NCBI GenBank assembly: GCA_000697335.1
Contig: JNEM01015750.1
Location: 1 to 20,097, forward strand
Origin: Conidiobolus incongruus B7586
Taxonomy: Eukaryota; Entomophthoromycota; Entomophthoromycetes; Entomophthorales; Conidiobolaceae
Direction of reading: 5' to 3'
DNA length: 20,097 bases
Shown piece after piece: positions 10,930 through 20,097 of the stretch. The stretch's first letter is position 1; each line of letters starts with the position of its first letter. A program made the translations under genes and the position numbers. The notes beneath the pieces are model-generated. The model made no database searches and was not told the origin of the DNA. It was given only the letters and a program-made list of their open reading frames with translations.

Positions 10930-11203
10930 TCTTTTTTAGGAGGATTGAAATTAGTGAGTATTGATAATTGTATAAAAAAAAGTATTCAAATAAAATTTCA
11001 AAATTTAGAATTTTTAAAATAATTAATTTGGTAAAATTATTTTATGGGATGATTAATCTTTCAAATTGGTAAATGAATATCAATTCAAAATTAATATTCA
11101 AGTCTCCAAATAAACATCATTATTTTCTATTATTAAAATTAAGAATTATTAAATATATATATATAAACATTTTATTCAATTTTAACAATTTTTACTACCA
11201 ATT
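10930..11203. other. Promoter of the UPF0390 gene and 3' flank of the SLC26-type gene
   Basis: This A+T-rich gap separates two same-strand genes. It carries the polyadenylation signal of the upstream gene, and the promoter of the UPF0390 gene must lie here. No TATA box of good quality was found. Confidence 0.5.
11171..11176 (-). terminator. Polyadenylation signal, SLC26-type gene
   Basis: AATAAA on the minus strand, about 30 bp after the stop codon at 11204-11206. Confidence 0.5.
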
Positions 11204-14200
11204 TTACATCAACTCAAAAGCGTGAACCGAATAAACGTTCATATCCTGAGCGGAGTAAGCGAGAGCCATCTGGATGAACTTAAGCATGAGTGCAGGATTT
11301 TGTTGGCAGAGCTCGTTAAATTTCTCTTTACTGAGCTTCCAAATGACGCCCTCTTGGTCAGCTACGACAGTACCACTTCTGGGACGATTAGTAAACAGGG
11401 CAAGTTCTCCAAGCATGGAACCAGGGATAATGGATTCCACCACTTTGGACGCGCCGCTGGATGTTTGGATAGAGACTTTAAAGAGACCTTGTTCGACTAG
11501 GTACAGGCCGTCCGCTTCGTCCCCTTGATGCCAGATCACTTGGCCGGGCTTCACTTGGATACTTTCGAAGGACGAGCTGATCTGATAGAGCGCATCATCG
11601 ATGACGTTTTCGGATTCTGTAAAGATTTGAACGAGGAGAGCAAGCGGTTGAGATAAGGTTGATGTAGGTAAGCTAGAAGCTTCAGTAAGTAATGTCTCAA
11701 TAGCAGCTTGATCAAGTAGCATTGAACGAGCAGATGCACGATTGGTGACAACACTGTGAGCAGTGATTTGATTAGCGGCACTGAAGTCATCGCCTTGGGA
11801 TAACATATTCGGAATAGCTTTTTGCATTTGTCGTCTGTAGCAAGTTTCCAACATGAAATTTTCACACCATTCAAGACCATCATTCAAAGTTTGAAAAGTA
11901 CGAGTCAAGTCCTCCTCACTGGGGTTGGGATTCCAAATACCCACAGAATGGAGAGCAACTCCTACCTCGCTGGTGCTAGTCACACCGCAAACAACCATGT
12001 GGACGCGTTTGGCGAGTAAAATACGTCGAATTCGGATAAAAGCTTCAGCACCCGAGAAATCCACACCACTTACTAGTGCAAAGTCCAAAATCAAAAATCG
12101 AATGGGATTGGTAGACCAGTGTCTTTCATCCAGCATATCTCTGATACGCTTTTCAACTTGATTAATCGTACCAAAGAATAAGAACCCCTGGAGTTTGACC
12201 ACTTGAATTTGATTTCTGACCTGATCCAAGAAGGTGCGGTGACGATACACACGACGCACAGTACTCTTGGCGGCAGCTCCAGAGTAAGCTGCACGGATGG
12301 GGGCTCTGTGACTATAGAGAAATACGAAGAAGCAGCATGCGAGGACAATACCAATGACCACGCCTTCGACGAAACCCAGGAGGGCCATAACAACGACAAT
12401 GAGCCAAATGGTAGTGTATTCTAAAGGATCCATAATACCCCAAGTTTCATATACACCCTCCTTGAAGAGTTCAAGACCCAAATGGAAGATCAAGCTACCG
12501 ACGACGACCGAGGGAATGAAAGCAACCATGGAAGGGCCGATGAGCCATGCGCAAAATGTGGCAATGGCAAGCATCATACCAGCGTATCTGGAATGACCTC
12601 CCGATTTGATGAAGAGAACACTGCTACTATACATCAAATAGTTTTGGAGGGATCCCATCAACCCCGAAATCAAATTGGACCATCCGTGACTAATCAATTC
12701 TTGGTTAACATCAACGTCATCTTGTTTGATTGTGACACCGATCGCGGGCACATTGATGGGAACGTGTAAGATTCCGAAAAAGGTCAAAGCCATCATGATA
12801 GGGGTTAATTTCGGTAAAGTACTCCAACTTGTGTTATAGAAATCTAATTTGAACAATGTTCACATTAAATTATATATTGAGGCGAATTGAGTAATATGAA
12901 CTTACCGAAATAGGTGTAAAAGTTATAGAATGGCTTATTCACTTCAGGAAGTTCAAATAACCATCCACTCGCTCTGAGTACATTGATATCCAAGTTGAAA
13001 ATATTGACGATACTGAAGAAAACGACGGGAATCATGAGGTAGAAACATGGCATTAGGATGGGACTGTCAATTTTTCTTTGCAAAGTCTTGAGAGACACTG
13101 CGAGGAAGATACTAGTACCCCATAAAGCGACGGCATTGGGTTCGAAGAATAGTTTCCAGCTCTCCAAACTGAAATATTCAATTTTCACTTTGGATACCGT
13201 TTCTAATCCGGTTTGCATTAAGAAAAATCCAACACCTCCAATACATCCGACGAGAATGTGTCTGGGGAAGAAACCTACCAAATTTCCTAATTTAAAATAG
13301 CCAAGAAGGTAAAAGCCGAGTGCCGTGACTAAGGAGCTCATTGCGTATGCAACCATAACTGTGGGGATGACCATATGCTGATTGTTGGGCCCCACATCGT
13401 CAACAATCGACTGGCAAATGATATGAAGGAATGGAATGACTTCTAACATAAAACCGCCGGCACCACCTGCGAAGATACTGCCACCGCCGGAGCATACGAA
13501 CTGGCATACGAAGGTACTCACCAAGCACATGGAGATACCATCAGGGCCAAAATCTTTAAATAGGGGAATTTGAGAGGTTGGGAAAATGATCAAACCGTAG
13601 GAGACAGCATTCAACACATTGAGAATGAGGCCCAAGAATACGGGCGGGAGGTATTGAATAGGCTTTAGGAATGGATTTTCATAGTTAGTATTAATAAGAG
13701 CGGATTTGGGATCGATAGAGGGAATGCGCTCCCACTCGGGATTTACAATTGGATCAACTTCGGGAAGTGATTGGTATCTTTGGTGGACAGAAGGATAATG
13801 AGTGCTATAGGTATAGTTCATCTCATTATTCTCATCCACAGGATGCAGTAGAGATTTATTCTCACCCTGCTCTTCGTCCACCTCAACGATGCTCTGGCGA
13901 CCAAATAGACGACTGAGAGCACCGGCTGGAGCGAAGTTGGAGCTCTGGTAGCTGTTGGGCAAGGAACTATCCTGATTGCCCGATATGCCACCACCGATAC
14001 CAAGCCAGTTGGAAAACTGGTTTCTCAAGGTTTCAGAATTAACTGTCTTATTGTAATCGGAATGAACTCCAGATTCTCTCGTCTCATAGCGTCCTAACTG
14101 AAGCGAGCCGAAAATTTCGCCATCGTCAGGCTGTGGATCAAGCTTCAAGCCGAGATTGTTAATTGCGAGTGTCTGATTCCTGATCGAGTCCTTGTCCATG

Positions 14201-14409
14201 GACAATGTGGGAGGCTCTTGAGTCTTATGATGGTGAATACCATAGTACGACTGAGTAATTGGACGATACTTTCTGTAGCGTCTTTGCTTCGTACTCCCCT
14301 GTTGAGTGGTCCCTGCGATGGTGATCTGGGTATGGGGATGGTCCAAGGTTTTAGTCCTTGGAAAGCTAGAGCCTAAATAATCGTGCTCTTCCGAATTAGG
14401 TAACGACAT
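11204..14409 (-). CDS. VSB1: SLC26/SulP permease with STAS and cNMP-binding domains (Vsb1-like)
   Basis: Two exons, 14409-12906 and 12843-11204, with a 62-nt GTAAGT...TTAG intron. The join restores codon 502 (Asp) and gives 1047 residues. The start is the ATG at 14409; the TTG just before it is not used. Order: a long hydrophilic, Ser/Gln-rich, presumably cytosolic N-terminus (1-250); an SLC26/SulP transport domain (about 253-680) with NAVSYGLIIFP and ALTFFGILHVPINVPA; a STAS domain (about 702-829); and a cyclic-nucleotide-binding fold (about 917-1024). This architecture and sequence match yeast YGR125W/Vsb1, a vacuolar membrane protein needed to store basic amino acids, so a vacuolar role is more likely than plasma-membrane sulfate uptake. 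In the phosphate-binding cassette GELALFTNRPRSG, E981 and R990 match E200 and R209 of PKA, so ligand binding is possible. Substrate is not provable from sequence. The gene is clearly richer in G+C than its flanks. Confidence 0.92.
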
Positions 14410-14628
14410 CAATAACTGGATAAATTTTACACTAACAAATTCTTAAATTGATCAAATATTGTTAAATTTTTTATGATTAAATATATTTTTTTGTTTAGTT
14501 TATATTATAAATATCTATATACAAATAAAAATTAAATTAACTTAAGAATTAATTTTTAAAAAAAAAGTTTATGACTATAGAGTGGTTATTGATCTTATAT
14601 ATTCTTCCAAAAGAAAAAATGATACAAT
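14410..14628. promoter_or_regulatory. Upstream region of the SLC26-type gene
   Basis: A+T-rich leader and promoter region of the minus-strand permease gene. No strong TATA box or recognisable operator was found. Confidence 0.4.
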
Positions 14629-14910
14629 CTAAAAATTACCAAGTTGGACAGGTAAACCTGTGGGAATCTTAGAGAATACAGAGATTTGATTGGTGATAAC
14701 ACGTGGCTTAAATTGAATAAAAAGAGATTGGATTTAAATTAAATGGAGAATTGTTACATTTCGCAGGGCATTAAACAACTCTTCAATTGAATGGAACCCT
14801 AATTATTTAACCTAAATTAGGTGAGACCACCAAATGATTTCACCAAGTCGTAGATTTTCAATTATGTCAATCCCTCGGTAGTTTATCCTTAAGGATTTAT
14901 TATATATCAT
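14629..14910 (-). other. Unexplained richer pocket; weak candidate for a small spliced gene or ncRNA
   Basis: This pocket is less A+T-rich than the spacer around it. A minus-strand model with exons 14910-14844, 14798-14758 and 14706-14629 reads from ATG to TAG in one frame for 61 residues, with introns of 45 and 51 nt, the size used elsewhere here. However, the donors (GTGAAA, GTAACA) and one acceptor (AAG) are poor, the predicted protein matches no family I know, and the plus strand offers short open stretches too. A 6-bp palindrome with a 2-nt centre (ACAGGTAAACCTGT, 14649-14662) and a CACGTG (14700-14705) also lie here. It could be the distal promoter of the permease gene, a noncoding RNA or a small gene; I cannot decide. 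Confidence 0.22.
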
Positions 14911-17611
14911 TTAGAAATATTCTATTTTCTTCACTTATTTTTAGAGTATTAGAAATCAAATGGAAATTTTCAATCTATTAATATTAATAAAATTCAAATT
15001 TATTCGACTAAATTTAACTTGATTATATTTTCATTCAACTTGAATTCATTTTCAATCCACTAACTCAAATCTTAAACAAATTTAACAATTTTAAAAATGA
15101 ACAATATTAAATCATATGCAATTGAACATAGTCGTAGATATGATAATTGCTCATCAAAGATGTTAATTTTTGTTAGAATTTTTAATCTATATCAGCGATA
15201 ACTATTTCATATTTAAGAGAATCTACAACAATTGTGTGCAACTTTATAATTAGATTAATATTGATGATTTAATTTGGTATCCAATTTGAAATCAGGGTAA
15301 ATTATTAGAAATTTACAGTCATTAGTTGGATGATTTATCAAATCCAATTATCTAATAATATAAACAAAATTTAGTTTTAAAGATATTAACATACTATTTT
15401 GCTTTGTTATAAATCACTTGATACTAAATAATTTTTTAAAATACTAAATATTTATAACTGAGATGAGCTAATATAATTTATTTTGATTATTTGTTTCTGA
15501 TATTGATAATTATATTTAATATAAAATGCATATTTAGGAAAAAATGTCGCTTTAATGATTTTAGACCTTAGGAAAAGTTCGAATCAAACAATTTGATAAT
15601 TTTCTTAGTTTGGAAATATAGACAATATAGAAATAGATGTTTTATTATATATTTTAATGGAAACTGAATATTATTCAATTTAGATTAGTATATTATTATA
15701 TTGTTCAGTATACATTCTTCATGTCAGCCACCTAATAGTTATATATATATATAATACATATTCATTATTGTTTTGCTAAAATTGATTAATTTTATATGTC
15801 ACTTTAAAAAATATCTAAAATTAAATAAATTAAAATACTATCAGATTATCATTTTCATTTTTCAAATAAATTATATCAAAAAATCACTATTTCACTCAAT
15901 TTTATCCAATAGTTACTCAAATGATGTCATTCTCCCATTATTTGTCTTAAAAATTCGTTTAACTCGATATTATCATCTTTCGAATATACTCACTATCCAT
16001 CTAATATTTTTCTTTTTAATTTTATTGGGCAATGAGATTTTTAAATTTTTTATCCAATATCTCACCTAGTTTAGTTGAATATTCTTTAATAAATTGGAAG
16101 TTGGTAATTGATAATTATGATGAATAAAATTATATTATATAAATGATAAATATTATATTTTGAGCAGATTGAATTTATTTATCATTTGTTTATATATTTA
16201 TATATTTTTATTTTGTTATAAAAATATTCCTATTTTTTAAGGCTGAAATATGTCAAAGCATCTTAAAATAGTTTTTAAGAAACTTGATTTGATAAAATAT
16301 TTTATAGTGTATATAGTTGTTATAGAATCAAAAGCTCACAATAATAAACTAAATACATTAGTGAGCAATTGGAAATTGTTTTTATTCTTGAATTTAATCA
16401 AAAATCTTAACTTTTTTATAATTTATCCTTGTAGGAGTATATTAAAAATTTGATTCACTATATTATATATTATAAGCTTGACCTATCAAGTAACTATATA
16501 TTGCATTTTAGGTTTATGAAATTTTATTATATAACCAAATATTTCAACTTTTAAAATTCTGTAGTTATCATGTTTGAACTTACAATTTAATTTTTCAATA
16601 TTTTATTTTAATATTAAATTTTTAAAACTGTTTCACTTTATAAGACATTATATTATATATTTTAATTTCAATCATTTAGCAACTTTGTAATTTTATTGTC
16701 ATAGGTATATTAGTTTGTATATAATATTACTATATTTGTAAAATCGCAATATTATAAAAAGTATATTTTTGATATGATTAAACAATTTTACCATTTTATA
16801 TAATATTTAAATTGATATTTATTAATTTTAAAATTCATTCATCCTTTCATTCAAATATAAATCTTATAAAAAAATAAGATAAGAATATATTAAAAAGGTT
16901 TTTATTAATAAATATTGAAATAAAACCATTTAAAAATTTAGATTTTTTAAATATATCATTAATTATATGTTTTTTACTTCAAAAATTAAACGGTAAAAGA
17001 TTATGATATAATAAATTACCTTTTTTATTATTTACTTACTCAATGTATATTAATTATTTTTTTTTGTATTAAGTCATATGTTTTTTATATTTATTTCAGC
17101 TAATACAAGTTTCTATTTTCTAATTAATTTTTTACCTGGTTATTATACTAAACAAATAATCATTTTATGAAATTTGATTTAATATGTGTGTAAATCAGCT
17201 TTAATTATTAAAAGTAATAATATAAATTATATATAATTAATTAAAAATGAAATTAAGTAATTTGAATGAAAAAACTTATAATACAGACCTTATTTTTTTT
17301 AAAAAATTTATTCAAATTATAAGTATCATATTATTAAAGAATATTAATTAATGTTAAATATATGAATAAATTTAAAGACATATCTATTCGTCAATTGAAA
17401 AGTTTTAAATAAATTTGAATAATAAAAACTATTATTATTTATTATTTTGATAATGATATAGATTTATACACCAGTTGAAGTTGGGTAATCATATTAAAAA
17501 TCCCATAAATTTTTTAAATTGGTGCTTAAATATAAAATTCTAATTAAATTTTACCATCAATATATTAAATTTCAAAATTATTAATTAATCTCATTTTAAA
17601 AAAAATATTCA
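14911..17611. other. A+T-rich spacer, no gene seen
   Basis: About 2.7 kb of A+T-rich DNA upstream of MPDU1. Open frames at 15773-16069 and 16250-16453 have the Ile/Phe/Leu/Lys/Asn-heavy composition expected of random A+T-rich sequence and no family resemblance. A short AT run sits at about 15739-15752. A small frame at 15097-15201 has an ATG but no support. Given how well LAMTOR3 hides in short exons, a divergent multi-exon gene cannot be excluded. Confidence 0.55.
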
Positions 17612-18427
17612 ATGTCAGATAAAATTATATTAAATTTACCCCAATTTATTCAATATCCAATATCGAGTATAATTAGTGACAAATGCTATACCACTTTAAT
17701 AGCTCAACTCAATATATTCGATCCTTACTGTTTAAAATACTCTTTGAGTAAAGGTTTAGGCTTTGGTATCGTATTAGGTGGCTGTATCGTTAAGTTACCT
17801 CAAATTGTCAAAATCTTGAGATATCAAACGACTCAAGGTATCAGCTTAGCTTCATATTTGTTGGAATCAGTAAACTATTTAATTAATATGATCTATAATT
17901 TGAGAATTAAAGCACCTTTTAGTACATGGGGTGAGTGCTTGTCAATTTTAATCCAAAATTTAATTATTATAAGTTTAATGTACTATTACCAGAGGGATTA
18001 TAATGGAATTTTTATGATTTTAACTGGATTTTTGATATTTTATTGGATGTTAAATAATCAATCAATTTGTAATAATTCTATATTATTAATTTTCCAAACT
18101 TTAACGATTCCTTTACATTCAGTGAGTAAAATTCCTCAAATTATTCAAAATTTTAAAACTAAATCAACTGGAAAATTATCTAAATTCACTATTTTAACTT
18201 ACTTTATGGGTAGTTTAGCGAGAGTGTTCACTACTTGGGTGGAAGTGAAGGATTGGATCATATTAAGTTCCAATACATTCGCCTTTTTATTCAACGGCAT
18301 TTTACTAGCACAATTAATCTTATATAATTGGCAACCTCAACATGAATTACCATTATACGAAACTGGTAAAAGTGATAAAAATCCATTTTATTTTAAAAAA
18401 ATTAGAAAGGGTAATAAATTAATTTAA
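17612..18427 (+). CDS. MPDU1: MPDU1/Lec35-like PQ-loop protein for dolichol-phosphate sugar use
   Basis: A single-exon gene for a 271-residue multi-pass membrane protein of the PQ-loop family. MPDU1 is needed in the ER for use of mannose-P-dolichol and glucose-P-dolichol in N-glycan, O-mannose and GPI-anchor assembly; its exact molecular action is unsettled. Signature segments follow the animal protein closely: EKCY-like SDKCY (22-26), LSKGLGFGIVLGG (45-57), the first PQ motif KLPQIVKIL (61-69), TQGISL, PFSTWGE (102-108), the second PQ motif SKIPQIIQNF (172-181), TGKLS, and GSLARVFT (200-207). Several hydrophobic helices are evident, and the C-terminal tail is basic. It is slightly longer than human MPDU1 (247). 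The start is the first in-frame ATG, in an A-rich context. The stop codon lies 7 bp from that of LAMTOR3 on the other strand. Confidence 0.95.
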   Translation: MSDKIILNLPQFIQYPISSIISDKCYTTLIAQLNIFDPYCLKYSLSKGLGFGIVLGGCIVKLPQIVKILRYQTTQGISLASYLLESVNYLINMIYNLRIKAPFSTWGECLSILIQNLIIISLMYYYQRDYNGIFMILTGFLIFYWMLNNQSICNNSILLIFQTLTIPLHSVSKIPQIIQNFKTKSTGKLSKFTILTYFMGSLARVFTTWVEVKDWIILSSNTFAFLFNGILLAQLILYNWQPQHELPLYETGKSDKNPFYFKKIRKGNKLI

Positions 18428-18434
18428 TTCATAG

Positions 18435-19136
18435 TTAAAAATTATTTTCTAATTGATTAGAATTCATTTCAATAATTAATTTAGAAATTATCTCTGTTAA
18501 GTCTTTTAATTCGGATTTTAAATCCATTAATATTCCTATTCAGATATACTGATATTAGTTAAATTATAATAATTTTATGGTAATAAATTATTTACCAATA
18601 TTATCTACTTGATCTGATACTAAATTGATAAAGAATTCGGTATAGTTGAATTGCACCAATTGAAAGTGTTCAAATTTGCTGACTAATATTTCACTCTTTC
18701 CTAATCCCATTTTATTTGCCTATATTAAAATTTATTTATAAATTAGATTATTAAACTATTATATTATAGATTTTTTACTTGATCAGAAACCAAAGAAAAA
18801 GCTGAAGATAGAGGTAAATTTTGAATTAATTCTTGAGTGTGATCATCTTGACTCACTACAAAATTTAATGTCAATTATTATTCAATGAACAAATTAAAAA
18901 TTATATAAATTCAAATTACCTGAAGTAATTAATACTCCATCTTTGTCAGTTAATACTATTCCGATTAATCCGTCAACTCTAACAAAAGTCAATATTAATA
19001 ATTCAACAATTGAATAAGTTAAAAGTTACTTATTTAACAATTCTTTGAGTAAGTTGTTTAGATCTGACTAATTTCATTTTAAGCATATTATATTAATATT
19101 TAATAAAAATTCCATAATATATTATGAATTTACCAT
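18435..19136 (-). CDS. LAMTOR3: LAMTOR3 (MP1), Ragulator subunit, roadblock fold (6 exons)
   Basis: LAMTOR3 pairs with LAMTOR2 in the Ragulator complex that holds Rag GTPases and TORC1 signalling on the lysosome or vacuole. Exons on the minus strand: 19136-19134 (the ATG alone), 19067-19030, 18978-18920, 18855-18779, 18719-18596, 18535-18435. All five introns (51-66 nt) are GT-AG, and the 402-nt join gives 133 residues in one frame (human 124). Matches to the animal protein run from end to end: VDGLIGIVLTDKDGV (15-29) against VEGLHAIVVSDRDGV, FSLVSDQANKMGLGKS against FALATDQGSKLGLSKN, and FEHFQLVQFNYT against YNTYQVVQFNRL. The join between exons 1 and 2 is preferred because the ATG at 19077-19075, read without that intron, runs into a stop at the next donor, whereas splicing gives MSDLNNLLKELL, which aligns with the animal start MADDLKRFLYKKL. 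No exon exceeds 124 nt, so open-frame searches miss the gene. Confidence 0.92.
18582..18587 (+). terminator. Possible polyadenylation signal for MPDU1
   Basis: This is the AATAAA I noticed on the plus strand downstream of the MPDU1 stop, about 155 bp away. It falls inside intron 5 of the opposing LAMTOR3 gene, so the two transcripts would overlap in antisense if it is used. Confidence 0.35.
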
Positions 19137-20052
19137 TATTTGTAATAGTTAAATCAATATTACAACAAATTAATTTATTAATTATTCGTTGAATTAAATT
19201 AATATTGGACTGTTAAATTAATTTATATTTAAACCTTAAACATACTTTCTTATGGGATTATTTTATATAGATTTTCTTTTTAAATTTTAAATTTTAGTAT
19301 TTTTGGAAATAATTTAAATTGAATAAATTAGATTTTATAAATATATCATGATTATTAATTATTATGATATTTTTTATATATTACGAATGATAGTTTATAT
19401 ATTAACTCTGATGTTTGAATAGCAAAATATGTTATTCGGTACTAAATATTAAAATGTAATCGTATACAGAAATTAATAAAATTCAAACTTATCATTATTA
19501 TTGTGATTATTCATTGATTTTTATAATGATTACTTATAATTTATTTTTATTGCTTGGTATTAAGATATAAAATTTGAAATGATCAATTTAACTTGTTACT
19601 AAAATATAATCTTATTAAAAGTTGATAGTATTATTTAACTATAGTAATAATATACTCCAAAAATTATATACTTAAATAATTTTTTTGAAATAATTGCATT
19701 TATATTTATATTACTCCATATATAGATGTTAATTAACTGAAACTTTTACACAGTATTGTTAAAGATTAGTGATTTTACAAATTAATACATTATATTTCAA
19801 ATTATCTATAATCTTTTATATTTGATTTATAGACTCTTAATCATTTTATATAATAATTTCAATATAGTAAACTCTTTAATTCTGGTTATAAAGCATAATT
19901 AAACAAGCATTCATTCAAAATCTTTAAATTACCAAATCCTTTGTGTATTATTTAGAGCTGTGAGTTAATCAAGTGACAATAAATATAATAATCTAGACAA
20001 TATATAATTAAACGCAATTTCTTAATTATATCTTACAAATGATTATTCAATA

Positions 20053-20056
<4 letters not shown>
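19137..20056. other. LAMTOR3 upstream region and A+T-rich spacer
   Basis: The first 130 bases hold the LAMTOR3 leader and promoter. The rest is A+T-rich with no frame of note. A short open stretch on the minus strand directly upstream of the LAMTOR3 ATG (19219-19137) is in frame with it, but it lacks a start codon and lies downstream of a TATA box, so it is read as leader. Confidence 0.55.
19261..19269 (-). promoter_or_regulatory. TATA box of LAMTOR3
   Basis: TATATAAAA on the minus strand, about 125 bp before the LAMTOR3 ATG. Its position would give a leader of roughly 90-100 nt. Confidence 0.4.

Positions 20057-20091
<35 letters not shown>
20057..20091. repeat. (TA)n microsatellite
   Basis: A pure TA dinucleotide run of about 35 bp close to the window's right end. 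The sequence then changes to TCTATCT. Confidence 0.95.
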
Positions 20092-20093
<2 letters not shown>

Positions 20094-20097
20094 ATCT

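Noticed and set aside
11222-12769. Several plus-strand frames opposite the permease gene
   Set aside because: They are antisense shadows of the long conserved minus-strand coding region.
14650-14720. ACAGAGA motif, possible U6 snRNA
   Set aside because: The AGC triad and other conserved U6 segments do not follow it.
14790-14830. ACCCTAA, possible telomerase RNA template
   Set aside because: A single short match to a telomere repeat in A+T-rich DNA has little weight, and no supporting structure was seen.
15560-15600. GTTCGAATC, like a tRNA T-loop
   Set aside because: No flanking T-stem, acceptor stem or A box can be formed, so it is not a tRNA.
15773-16069. 98-codon plus-strand frame
   Set aside because: It opens with TTG, is dominated by Ile/Phe/Leu/Lys/Asn/Tyr as random A+T-rich sequence would be, and matches no family.
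16250-16453. 67-codon plus-strand frame with an ATG
   Set aside because: Low-complexity composition, no recognised motif and no supporting splice or promoter signals. Frames of this length occur by chance in DNA of this size.
19061-19080. ATG at 19077-19075 as the LAMTOR3 start
   Set aside because: Read from this ATG, the frame ends at a TAA just before the next donor. Splicing from the upstream ATG gives a protein that aligns with animal LAMTOR3 from its first residue.

Overview
The window looks like nuclear DNA of a fungus with a very A+T-rich genome. The genes are eukaryotic: short GT-AG introns of 46 to 66 nt, A-rich start contexts, TATA boxes and AATAAA signals. The gene set mixes a fungal-type transporter (an SLC26 permease fused to STAS and cyclic-nucleotide domains, as in yeast Vsb1/YGR125W) with genes that Saccharomyces lacks or has lost beyond recognition (LAMTOR3, MPDU1). 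This, the composition and a secreted M14 carboxypeptidase suggest an early-diverging lineage; an Entomophthoromycotina/Conidiobolus-like fungus would fit. That placement is inference only.

Layout from left to right: part of an old dispersed repeat (1-520); A+T-rich spacer; a secreted carboxypeptidase with B-type specificity residues (2901-4139, +); the eight-exon GARP/EARP tether gene VPS51 (7900-4800, -); a solo-LTR-like, much more G+C-rich insert (8276-8609) with matching flanks; a second diverged copy of the left-hand repeat (about 9342-9780); a small lysine-rich UPF0390/DUF2462 gene (10929-10654, -); the two-exon SLC26-STAS-cNMP gene (14409-11204, -); a 3.2 kb spacer with one unexplained richer pocket (about 14629-14910); MPDU1 (17612-18427, +); and a six-exon LAMTOR3 gene (19136-18435, -) whose exons are too short to stand out as open reading frames. 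MPDU1 and LAMTOR3 converge with 7 bp between their stop codons. The window ends in a (TA)n run.

There is no operon-like or biosynthetic cluster. Three genes (VPS51, LAMTOR3, the Vsb1-like permease) act on the endosome/lysosome-vacuole system and one (MPDU1) in the ER, but this may be chance. I found no convincing new system. The most useful results are the reconstruction of VPS51 and LAMTOR3 by splicing (both close exactly in frame), an intron directly after the LAMTOR3 start codon, the unusual splice-donor consensus, the solo LTR, and the paired old repeat.
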